This document shows, piece after piece, positions 55,373 to 64,000 of a stretch of DNA of 64,000 bases. Source of the DNA: Trigonopsis variabilis (taxonomy: Eukaryota > Ascomycota > Trigonopsidomycetes > Trigonopsidales > Trigonopsidaceae); the NCBI GenBank assembly GCA_003707065.3, contig PPXM03000002.1, positions 434,001 to 498,000 of the forward strand, in the 5' to 3' direction. The notes under the pieces were generated by a model that worked only from the letters and a program-made list of their open reading frames with translations, had not been told where the DNA came from and made no database searches. Positions within the stretch are counted from its first letter, which is position 1, and each line of letters starts with the position of its first letter. A program made the position numbers and the translations under genes.

Positions 55373-56820
55373 ATGTCGTTCAATGTCAAGACTGTGTGTG
55401 TTGTTGGTAAGTGAGACAAAGTGTATAGAGTTAATTTGCAGGAGCGGGCCCGTGTGGAGCATCTGCAGGTGGGGTATTCAAACGGGCGGGATTCGACGTA
55501 ACTGTGTTTGATAAGAGGTCCGAGTTTGGAGGAATATGGAACTACACCGATAGTGCAGGGAAGCTTCCAGTGGTTCCATGTACCGATCCTACGTTTCTTG
55601 AGCAGCCCATCGATGGTGAGGGCGCAGCCAATCAAGGCATCTGGCCCAGTGCTCTCTATGAAGTGATGGACACCAATGTTCCTTGCGAGGTCATGCAGTA
55701 TCCCGACGCTCCGTTTGGCGATGAAGTTGCCTTTTTCGCTACCAGGCAGCAGGTGCATGATTATGTGATTGACTATGCTCGCAAACGAATTGGCGACTGT
55801 ACCGTCTTCAACACGGCCGTCGATGATGTTCGCAAGGAACCCAACGGCAAATGGAAGGTCACCACCAGAAACGTCAACAATCCTGGCGAGCCTCCTGCTA
55901 CTCGATACTTTGACGCCGTTGCGGTTGCGTGTGGAAACTATGACCTTCCTTATGTTCCCGAATATCCCGGTCTCAAGCAGTGGAGCGAACTCTATCCCGA
56001 TTCGATCTCTCACTCCAAGTATTACCGTCGCCCCAAGGACTATGAAGATCAGCGGGTGGTGGTAATTGGGAACTCGGCATCAGGCCAAGACATTTCCTTC
56101 CAAATCTGCCAGTACTCGAAAGCGCTCTACCGGTCGTCGAGATCGCGAACGGTGATGCCCGTTGTGCATGACCCCAAAATCTCAGATGTGGGCCCGATTG
56201 CAAAGTTCATCCCGGAAACCAGGTCAGTGCAGCTCCAGAACGGTGAGGTGATTGAAAACATCGACAAGATCCTCTTCTGCACCGGATATCTCAAGTCAAT
56301 CCCTTGCATCAAGGACATCAACCAAGGCCCTCACCCCATTATCACCAATGGAGCCCGAGCTCACAATCTATACCGTCATTGTATATATATCTATGACCCA
56401 ACCTTGGTCTTTATGTGTCTTCCTCGTTTAGTTCTCCCTATGTCAATTTCTCCCGCCCAGGCAGCCTACATTCTCCGCATCTGGCAGAACCGCCTCAAGC
56501 TGCCTTCCGAAAAGGAAATGCTGGCTGCTCATGATAAGACCAAGCTAATCAAGGGTGACGGCAAGGAGTTCCACGACCTTAATTTTCCAGAAGATGCCAA
56601 TTATGTTGACGAATTGATCTCGCTGGCTCTACAGGCTCCTGGGGAAACTGATACAATCCCGCCTAAATGGACCCCTGAGCGCCGGAGTCTCAGGCGAGAG
56701 ACAAGCGATCTCAAGGAGGCCTTCCTCCGCTACATGTTGGCGACCGGAACAAGGGCTCGCAGCCGTCAAGAACTTGAAGACGCCGGTTTCTTGGGTCCCG
56801 TCAAGATTCCAGTCAGCTAG
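55373..56820 (+). CDS. Flavin-containing monooxygenase
   Basis: Two exons (55373-55406, 55442-56820; 35-nt intron) encode 470 residues. The FAD Rossmann motif is TVCVVGAGPCGASAGGVFKR, interrupted by the intron at its first glycine. The NADPH motif is VVVIGNSASGQDIS, and ILFCTGYLKSIPC is the family 'CTGY' element. The FMO signature region appears as SHSKYYRRPKDYEDQRV. These enzymes oxygenate soft nucleophiles (N or S atoms) using NADPH, FAD and O2. The yeast relative Fmo1 oxidises thiols such as glutathione to support ER folding. It has no signal peptide or C-terminal anchor, so it is probably cytosolic. The substrate is unknown. Confidence 0.9.
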
Positions 56821-57059
56821 AGAAACCTGTCCCTTTATTTATATAGACCCGTGTCAATGGTGTAGAAGATGTTGTTTAATTGTTGGTTTGATGCTGTTCA
56901 CAGTCGTAGGAAAGAATTATCTGCTAAATCTACCTAGCATCTATCAAGCTGGTCCCAGCTCAATCGGTAGCGGTCACTCTCGCGAGGGCGTTGGTCGTCC
57001 CTCACCACGACCCGTTGCCAAGTGGGGCCTTGACTTGTGCTACACTAAAAAATCTATCA

Positions 57060-57977
57060 ATGTGGATTCCATCCATGATTCCTCGGTCGATTAGGCCGAG
57101 TGTATCGAACTTGTCTTATTCACTGGAGGCGTTTGCTCGGTCATATGCATCGCAGGCAAAGAAAGCTCAAGAACAGCAAAAGAAAGCCTCTGCAAAGGCT
57201 AAGATGACTGGAGGGGGACGAGAAAAGGAAAGGCGCGCAAAAGCTGCTACGAAACAAATGCAGAAGATGATCTTGCAAAGGAGGTTTGCCTTATCCAAGG
57301 CGCAGTTGTTGGAGAAGCCGAATGATCCTTGTTATACTGGTCTTGACGGCGCTCTCCGTTTCCTCCGAGCAGTAGAAGTTGGCCAACCTGCCGAAAGCAC
57401 GACCATCAGCTTCCAAGTACAGGTCCTACAGGAAGCCAACAGTGCTCCAATTCGGGGTGAATTGAAGCTGCCGCACCCTCTGAAGCAGAAAGACAGGGTT
57501 GCAGTGTTCACTACGAATCCAGAGACAGCCAAAGCCGCTCTGGAAGCTGGAGCTTATGTTGCTGGAGGAAAAGAACTGGTGGAGCGAATTAAGAATGAAG
57601 GGGTGTTTTTCGATCGGGCATATGGATCAATAGAAAGTGCCAGTATATTAAAGCCTATCCAGCGGATCCTCGGTCCTCGAGGTGTGATGCCTGTTGCCCG
57701 ACGAGGTACGCTTGTCAAGGAAAGCCAGTTGATTCGGGTGCTCGAAACCGCCTTACAATCGTTGACCTTCATTCCAAACCCTTATGGACGTTTGCGTTTC
57801 CTCGTGGGCAAGACTTACTTCACCAACGATGAGATCAGCGAAAATATACAGAGTATTGTCAAGAGTCTCAATAGCTCTAAACGAGAACTTGAGAAGCTTA
57901 ATCACCAGGTGGTGTTTGGTCGCTTCATGCTGAGCACATCCCATGGAGGAAGCGTGTTTGTTAAGATGAAGCTTTGA
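57060..57977 (+). CDS. MRPL1: Mitochondrial large-subunit ribosomal protein uL1m
   Basis: A single-exon 305-residue protein. The start MWIPSMIPRSIRPSVSNLSY with following Arg/Ser residues is a good mitochondrial presequence. It is followed by a lysine- and alanine-rich stretch (KKAQEQQKKASAKAKM). The L1 domain (residues about 85-300) shows LDGALRFLRAVE, KLPHPLKQKDRVAVF, IQRILGPRGVMPVARRG (the L1 signature) and VGKTYFTNDEISENIQ. uL1 forms the mobile L1 stalk of the ribosome, controlling release of E-site tRNA. An ATG 15 bp downstream (MIPRS) is an alternative start. The gene begins 239 bp after the FMO stop. Confidence 0.9.
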   Translation: MWIPSMIPRSIRPSVSNLSYSLEAFARSYASQAKKAQEQQKKASAKAKMTGGGREKERRAKAATKQMQKMILQRRFALSKAQLLEKPNDPCYTGLDGALRFLRAVEVGQPAESTTISFQVQVLQEANSAPIRGELKLPHPLKQKDRVAVFTTNPETAKAALEAGAYVAGGKELVERIKNEGVFFDRAYGSIESASILKPIQRILGPRGVMPVARRGTLVKESQLIRVLETALQSLTFIPNPYGRLRFLVGKTYFTNDEISENIQSIVKSLNSSKRELEKLNHQVVFGRFMLSTSHGGSVFVKMKL

Positions 57978-58197
57978 TTTTGGGCAGGATTCTGTAAATA
58001 GCTTAGCATAACTCAATATCAAGGAGAGTCACCGGTGACAGTAAATTTCGGCGTAGCCTTGAGTAGCGCTTATTCCTATCGCAGGCCCATCTTGAGCAAC
58101 AGCTTCTAATAAAACTCGAAAATGCATCGTCTGGTGCTCCACAGGACGCAGAATCACTAATACAGGTCGAAGGACGGTAAAGATAAGAAACCAGCTC

Positions 58198-59042
58198 TTA
58201 TTCGGGGATTCTTGAGCTAGCCTGTTTTAAAGCGTTGATTCCCTCCGCTGGATGCCCTAGGCGTCGATAAAGACCGAGATAGTCGAATTTATCCACATCC
58301 TGGCTTTGGATCAGTCCTAACCGGAGTAAGTTTAGCAGCGCATGTCTTGCTTTGGTAGCTCGAGGGCGCAATTGATCAATTACGACATCATGGTGCCCTA
58401 ACTGGACAAGCATGGAGTGAATTACCAGAAATAAATTCACCAGAGCGGACAATTCTTCAACTGTAGTATCACCTGTATCATGAGCGTACTTGATCCGGAC
58501 TTCGAGTTGCTGAATCCGATCGTTCATCACTATAATCTTTCTAGATTGTTTTTCTATCGTCTTGTTCGTGTTAATCTGGTCCATCAATCGATCAATATGT
58601 TGCAGACTCTGCTTGATCTTTTCCGCCATGGCCTTTCCTGTTAGAAGAGGAAACTCGGCATACAAACCTCAATTTCAGTCCTCACAATAGAGACTGTGTC
58701 TTTCATGTCTTTGACCCTAGCTTGGGAGCTATCAAGAGTAGCCGTCAACTCTTCAAACTCTCCATAGTCCTCATTGACTAAAGCCACGATTTCTTGATCT
58801 ATCTTGGTTGCCCAATTTCGAAGCTGATCACGAAGATCTGACAAGGTTTGATACCTATGAACAGACAACAAAAACTGTCCCAAATCAAAATCCGCGCCAT
58901 TGAAGTCTTCTCGACTGATCCTTCGAACATATGGCAATCCTTCCTCGTCCAATTGTTCATTAGGATCTATAAATGTCGCGTCGGCATCGTCAGATCCAAA
59001 ATATCTTTCTAAAGAGCCTTGAAGGTCATGGCTGGTGCTCAT
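58198..59042 (-). CDS. COG2: Conserved oligomeric Golgi complex subunit 2
   Basis: Two exons (59042-58668, 58632-58198; 35-nt intron with donor GTTTGT and acceptor AAAG) encode 269 residues. The acceptor was chosen to keep the frame, since the nearer CAG would create a stop or shift. The N-terminal half matches Cog2: FNGADFDLGQFLLSVHRY, SDLRDQLRNWATKIDQEIVA and LVNEDYGEFEELTATLDS. The rest is helical coiled coil. Fungal Cog2 is short, like this. The COG complex tethers vesicles recycling within the Golgi. It is convergent with the uL1m gene (220 bp). Confidence 0.85.
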
Positions 59043-59451
59043 CCTTAACAATCAGAGCGCATCAATTCCAGCGAGGAGGCCGCAGGTTTAGACGTTGTAA
59101 CAGAAGGGCGGTGGTGATAATCTACCCGTTGCCCGAAGTAATTTTCAGACTGCCCTCCCGAAAGACTCTAAAAGTCTTCCTGCTAATCCAAGCGCTATTG
59201 CCCGATTTTTTGTCAAATGCATGTACTCGATATACTCTTATTAGTCATATCGCTAATATCTCTCCATGAATACATTTAACCTATTTTGCTTCCTCCTGGC
59301 AAGTATGATATTTACTCTAGGCGAGTAAGCACGTCTACATGTAACATTGCGTGGGTTTGCCTGATCACGAGAACCATTGTCAGGCACGTAGCTTAAAAAA
59401 AGGAAAATGCTCTAAATTAGAATGACATATTATTCTCTATCTACCATTGCA
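59043..59451. other. Intergenic region
   Basis: A 409-bp AT-rich spacer between the COG2 start and the stop of the DUF3605-like gene, both on the minus strand. No coding or RNA feature is evident. Confidence 0.5.
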
Positions 59452-60171
59452 CTATTCAAGAGGCCCATCAATACCAGCTGTTCCTAGGACCGGCCCAACC
59501 TTTGTCATATCGCAGTCACGGATCAAGATATGAATATGCTCTATGGCTCGCACTGACTGTAGTGCAGACCAATTCTTGAACCATAGAATATCTTGCCTAG
59601 GGATTCCCAGCTTATTCACAAAAACATGCGTGATATACTTCTCGATTTCCTTCGACGACTGACCATCAATCCGTCCCAGCTTATCTTTTGACACCGGTGC
59701 TCTAGTCCAGACCACCAAATGTTCGATCCCTTTAGCTGTCCCATAAGGGAAATCATTCTGTAATATAATAACGTCCTCTTCACGTCAGTAAACCCATACA
59801 CTCAACTCACCTGGTGATCCAAACACTCGATTTGACTTTGGAACTTTATAGTCTTGTCCCCATGGAAGCTTGTCTTGGACCAGAAAATCAGCAATTGAGC
59901 CATACTTTGTCTTTATATTCTCTTTCCACGTCAAGTATTCCCGTAGCTGACTCGGCGTCCGCTGAAGATCTTCTAGTCGGTCGCTTTCAATTATCTCTTT
60001 TAGCTGCTCCCAGCTAAATGGTGTGAAATCTTCATCTCGCATGCATAATATCCCGTAATCCCTTTCATTTCCACGCGCTAATTCTATATCTGAATACACT
60101 TTCCAATCAGCGGATCCCGGCTGAGGAATATCTGGAGCCGTTGAACTGGTCATTGTGTTGCTTCCTGTCAT
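59452..60171 (-). CDS. DUF3605 / N-acetylglucosamine-induced protein 1-like
   Basis: Two exons (60171-59811, 59777-59452; 33-nt intron) encode 228 residues. After a short N-terminus comes FTPFSWEQLKEIIESDRLED and LREYLTWKENIKTKYGSI. Then follows the core ILQNDFPYGTAKGIEHLVVW and, later, ILWFKNWSALQSVRAIEHIH. This matches the DUF3605 pattern 'ND-PYG....HLVVW' and 'WFKN...L+SV-A-EH-H' that I know from N-acetylglucosamine-induced protein Gig1 of Candida and its homologues. Its biochemical role is not established to my knowledge. An in-frame Met six codons later (MTSSTAPDIP) is an alternative start. Confidence 0.85.
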
Positions 60172-60514
60172 TCAGATGATACTGCCCCTTTGATGTTTCT
60201 ATCTTTGGCCCGCGCTCTAATCCCACGCAGAGATGTCGATCCTTTTGTTGGGCTCCTCTCGGAGAAATTCCCGCGTGTAACGTTGCAGTTAGGAAATCGG
60301 TTTGGGATAAAAGTCGACTGGGAACGATACAAGCTATGCAGATGTGCCGGGTCTACAGACTGACTACGCTGGGATGTAGGTTGGAATAGGCTTTCCATTT
60401 CAAGATATATTGCAGAACTCAGCAACTAGCAATAATTCAACTTTCATTTTCTTAGTTCTCATGTCCTGTCATATGTCGCGTGTTGACTTGGTGTCTCTGA
60501 TCGCTCATGATGTT
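60172..60514. other. Intergenic region
   Basis: A 343-bp spacer upstream of the DUF3605-like gene and downstream of the large unrecognised gene. A reverse-strand frame of 85 codons (60168-60425) carries no motif. Nothing supportable is seen. Confidence 0.45.
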
Positions 60515-63402
60515 TTATCGGTCCAACGATTGTTCTGACGATGAAGTTCGCCCCATTCGAAGATCTTCAATCTGATGCGGGTACTCTTTTCCTAGCTTTG
60601 AAAGTGGGGAGACGGACGGCGAAAATGATTGAGCAAACCTTCCCAAACCCACCGAAACTTGAGAAGACAGACCACGCGAGTCTCCAATGACTCCAGAGCC
60701 ACTACTGGCAGGTCCTGATATAGCTTCAAGGGAGCTAGGCTGGACGGGGGTATAGTGCGATGATTGCCACATCGTAGTAGGAGAGGTAGAGGGAGGAGTG
60801 AGGACAGCAGTTCCCGTTGCTTCCAAATTTTGATATGATTCATGCGCATGTTGACTAGTCGATCCTAAGGATCGCGCACTGGTGCAATGCTGGTCAATCA
60901 ACACATTGTCAGTAATAGTCAAGGTGGGAGGAGGCGCCGAAAAATCGTCAATTGAAGGAAGCCTTTTTGATGGTATTCTTGGATTATACGGTAAATCGAC
61001 TCCAGTGCCATCATTCGGTTCTTGTTCACCAAGAAAAGGTACGCTTTGAGGTGACCTTGTAAAAGTAGGTACTTCACCAGTATGCATGGTTGGATTAATA
61101 AGGTCGTCGTTTCGTTGTTCCTCATTTCCTATCTCTTTGTGGTTGTAAAGCTCCCGATATCGTTGATACATAACCTTTATTTCATCAAGTTGACGAGCAT
61201 ACTCGCTATTATATTTGGCATAAGTCTCGTAAGAATCCATAATACACGTTTCGAGACCCAATGCAGCAAGCCTGGCAAGTTTATCTATAAGATAGTCTGA
61301 TTCTAATAATCCCCACAAAAAGATGAATCTCTCGAACTGAGGACGGAGCATCGCCAGCTCTAACGTCATTCTACCGGAGTTCATAATCTTGCTCGACGAC
61401 GTAATAATGTCCACAACTTCACCGAATATCTGAACACGAATAAGACTATTGAAAGAATGCTCGAGTAGCTCCCTAAAGAGAACGAAGAAAATTCTACAGC
61501 CCGTGGCGTTGTATACAAATGCTTCCAGAGCAGACATTGCCATAGCTTTCAATGATGTATGATAAGCAGAATATTCACTTTCCTGGAGGACCTTGGATAT
61601 CTCCAGAACGTCCAAAAAGGTACGGCAGATAACGCGCGGTAAAGTCCAGCGGTCAAACACGTCCTTTGACATTTCTGGCTCACTGGCTTCTGATTCATTG
61701 CTTAGCGAGCAGTTTTCTTCAGCATTTCCGCCCTTGTTGTGGGCATGTGGTTTACTAGAGACTCCGACACGACTCATCCGAACATAAAAATCAGTAAGAG
61801 AGCAGAGGCATTCAAGACTATTCAAAAGGTTCTTAAAAATCATTGCCCTTTCGGTCTCTGATGTCTGAGGAGGGTCTAAAGTCGACTCAAGTCCAGCTTC
61901 TTGGGCTCCTGTGTTCTTGTTCTTGTTCGCTTTCAAGGCTGATGCGCCCCATGGCTCATTTGGGAGAGAATCCTTGCGCTGGTTTGTAGCCTTTTTGACG
62001 CTATGGTCTTCTTCTGAAAAAACGTGGTATCTCGGAAGCGGAGGCAAAGAACGATGAAGTATATTTGATCCAGAAGCAAGACTTTCATATTGACAGAAAC
62101 GCGAAACAATAACACGACAATATTCTCCAATGAGATCACAGAATAAAGGAATCGTAGATAACGGTGGGTTTTTGGCGCTAACAGCTCGATTAAAGACAGT
62201 ACAATCAAGAGAAGTCTTGATTGACATAGACATCTCGGCAAGACACAGGTAAACAGTGAAAGAAAATTGTGGTTCTTCGTAGAGTCTGTCTGGATGGTCA
62301 ATAGCTTCAAGCATGGCGTCCAGTTGCCCTGCAGTTGTCTCAGGCTCCCGCGGCCAGCGAGTGCGTTTCCTAATTATATCAGCGTTTTTTGCATCAATAC
62401 TCAGAATGGATGAATATTCAATCAAGCTATGATTAACAGTATGCTGAAGCTCAATAGCAGATTGTTTCAATGCATTGTCCTTGTCCTGTTTGAGATTGCG
62501 TATGTTCTCTAATGATGCCAGAACGTTGCAATAAAGCACTGCAATAGCGCAGCACTAAGATTAGTATATCTCTACAATCTGTATCAAACCTCTCTTCCTA
62601 TTGCAAATACGCAAAGTTCTAAAAGTGTGTCAATCGCCTTTTTCAGGATCGATTTATTTTCGTCACGGTTGAGCATGCTTTTCTTTGCATATCGCAAGAT
62701 TATTTGACAACGATCATATGCATTACAGAATATATCAATCTGTAATGCGGGCTGAGCAGGATCTTCAACAAAGACCACTTTTGATAGCAAGACCTTTTGA
62801 GAGAGATTGAGTCTTCTAGTGACAAATAAAGGTCCCAAAAAACCTGCTTTATCTTGATCAGGAGGCTGATTCGTGGTTAATATTGCTTTCCATGGTTGCA
62901 AAACTAAATTGGACGTGAAAGAGCCAGCCATATTGTGAATAGCTTTCTCGTCAACCAAAAGACAAGCAAACAAGGAAGACACTGATGATACCAGCACCGG
63001 GTAAAGATGAAAATATTTCACCTTTGCATGTAAGAGCACAAGGATACAACAAGGAACAATATCGAGTTGGAACAATATACTAATTGAACAACATCCTAGA
63101 ATCACCGACTGAGTAATATCCTGTATCACTTCTCCGGCACGAATAGCACATGCTTCACTAACCAAACATAACTTGACTAATTCCCGAAGTTCTTTAGCAA
63201 AAATAAAAGTAGCAAAGTTGTCCAAAAATGCAGTGTCTCTTGCTTGCTCCTTTTTAGATCCTTGCCCTTCTTTCACTGCGTCCGATAGTGAGTTCAGAGC
63301 CACACTTAGAGAGTTCAAGTCACGATCAATCTGTTCTAAGACATCTGATTTCCGGATAAGGGCATCTAGGACAGTCACTTTTTCAAAATCATACTGGTCC
63401 AT
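60515..63402 (-). CDS. Large unrecognised helical protein
   Basis: Two exons (63402-62590, 62554-60515) join over a clean 35-nt intron (GTTTGA...CTTAG) to give 950 residues. The first two thirds look alpha-helical and rather hydrophobic: ELRELVKLCLVSEACAIRAG, then VILGCCSISILFQLDIVPC, and ALEAFVYNATGCRIFFVLFR. This could be a HEAT-like solenoid rather than true membrane spans. Residues about 470-510 and 745-950 are Ser/Thr/Pro-rich and probably disordered. I do not recognise the family and see no catalytic motif. The DNA is more AT-rich than neighbouring genes. It is divergent from the zinc-finger gene. Confidence 0.7.
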
Positions 63403-63739
63403 TTGAGCTAGAGGGTAGTAGGTGATATTTAGGATGAAGGAGTGACGAGTCCATCTGGACTAAGCTTGACTTCTCATCTTTGTGTGGTCAAACAAGCATC
63501 ATGTCACACAGACATCCTTGCCAGATCCGCAAGCTCCCTGACCCACGTACCCCAGGCTGGCTATTGCCTCTATATTTTTTTCATTGTAAATACCGTATGC
63601 AATCAGCGAGAACAATAAAATGCCTTTAGCTTCGTCGTACACTCTCCAAGTGTTCTAGTGTATCGCTCGAGTAGAGTGAGTGTATCATATGCGCTCGTCC
63701 TTTTTATCCCACCACATTAAATTCCGAGACTTTGCATCA
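63403..63739. other. Divergent promoter region
   Basis: A 337-bp region between the large unrecognised gene (minus) and the zinc-finger gene (plus). It has short T runs but no strong motif. An in-frame upstream ATG for the zinc-finger gene lies at 63689. Confidence 0.5.
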
Positions 63740-64000
63740 ATGGACGCTAATTCGCCGTCAGATTCTTTATCCGATACTACAGTTGATTTACCATTACGAT
63801 CACCTCAATCGACCGCCATAGCCGACGATAGATCATCCACAATAAGTAGCGATACTTATGGGTCGGCGCCTGATCAAGAAGATGACGATTCGTACGATCA
63901 AGTCTCGAAGTGCCTGTGGCAAGGATGTGGAAAAGAATGTGGTAGCATGGATGGACTGGTTAAACACATGCATGACGAGCACGTTGGCTCTAGGCGGCGC
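63740..64000 (+). CDS. C2H2 zinc-finger protein, 5' part
   Basis: The frame is open to the right edge, so the gene is cut off. The N-terminal 65 residues are Ser/Asp-rich (MDANSPSDSLSDTTVDLPLR). Then a C2H2 finger of the Gli/Zap1/Rim101-like type begins, CLWQGCGKECGSMDGLVKHM, followed by HDEHVG. The spacing C-x4-C-x12-H-x4-H and the 'W-GC' start are typical of the first finger in such arrays. It is probably a transcription factor. An in-frame ATG 51 bp upstream (63689) would add 17 residues. The identity cannot be settled from this part. Confidence 0.7.
   Translation, partial: MDANSPSDSLSDTTVDLPLRSPQSTAIADDRSSTISSDTYGSAPDQEDDDSYDQVSKCLWQGCGKECGSMDGLVKHMHDEHVGSRRR

Noticed and set aside
55306-56013. 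235-codon reverse-strand frame over the flavin monooxygenase
   Set aside because: It is a shadow of the well-supported FMO gene, with no domain of its own.
56940-57020. tRNA-like D-arm sequence (agctcaatcggtag) before the uL1m gene
   Set aside because: There is no matching B box, no anticodon arm and no acceptor pairing downstream.
1-64000. Transposons, LTR elements, virus-like elements, CRISPR arrays, rRNA
   Set aside because: I looked for reverse transcriptase, integrase and transposase motifs, long terminal repeats and repeat-spacer arrays, and saw none.

Overview
The window is a compact fungal nuclear contig with about 40 protein genes. It has no recognisable rRNA, tRNA, transposon or virus-like element. 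Features that point to Ascomycota are a HapX-type iron regulator (CCAAT-complex-binding segment plus bZIP plus Cys clusters), an ascomycete-like calcineurin A tail, an Rck2/Srk1 kinase and an N-acetylglucosamine-induced (DUF3605-like) protein. A glucosylceramide synthase and a HapX with a full bZIP argue against budding yeast and fission yeast themselves. Roughly balanced base composition, very small introns (mostly 33-50 nt) and a HomolD-like box before RPL23 make an early-diverging ascomycete of the Taphrinomycotina type my best guess. That is an inference from composition and gene content, not a proven placement.

Layout. 1-8.9 kb: 3' end of URC4, UBC7, YAR1-like, a WW protein, AP-1 mu, a putative mitochondrial membrane protein, and two unrecognised genes lying tail to tail. 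9-17.9 kb: an Opi1-like regulator, cysteinyl-tRNA synthetase, calcineurin A, a peroxisomal dienoyl-CoA isomerase ending in SKL, and a hydrolase-like protein without its serine. 18-29.8 kb: CAF-1 large subunit, Cfd1, pICln, glucosylceramide synthase, a FunK1-like kinase with a hydrophobic tail, and Syg1/Xpr1. 30-41.8 kb: kinesin-8, DNA polymerase delta, a DHHC palmitoyltransferase, prefoldin 1, Rpd3 and ribosomal uL14. 43-52.5 kb: Rck2/Srk1 kinase, an EamA transporter, an Hda2/3-type subunit and SRP54. 52.6-64 kb: HapX, a flavin monooxygenase, uL1m, Cog2, a DUF3605-like protein, a 950-residue unrecognised protein and the start of a C2H2 zinc-finger gene.

There is no obvious metabolic cluster. 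Genes are arranged as convergent pairs with short spacers and divergent pairs sharing promoters. Almost all gene models were rebuilt by eye from splice sites, and in each complete model the summed exon lengths are divisible by three. The strongest regulatory signals are three perfect ATCWGATAA sites just upstream of hapX, MCB (ACGCGT) elements before the polymerase delta and CAF-1 genes, and repeated GTCACGTG boxes confined, as far as I noticed, to non-coding DNA.
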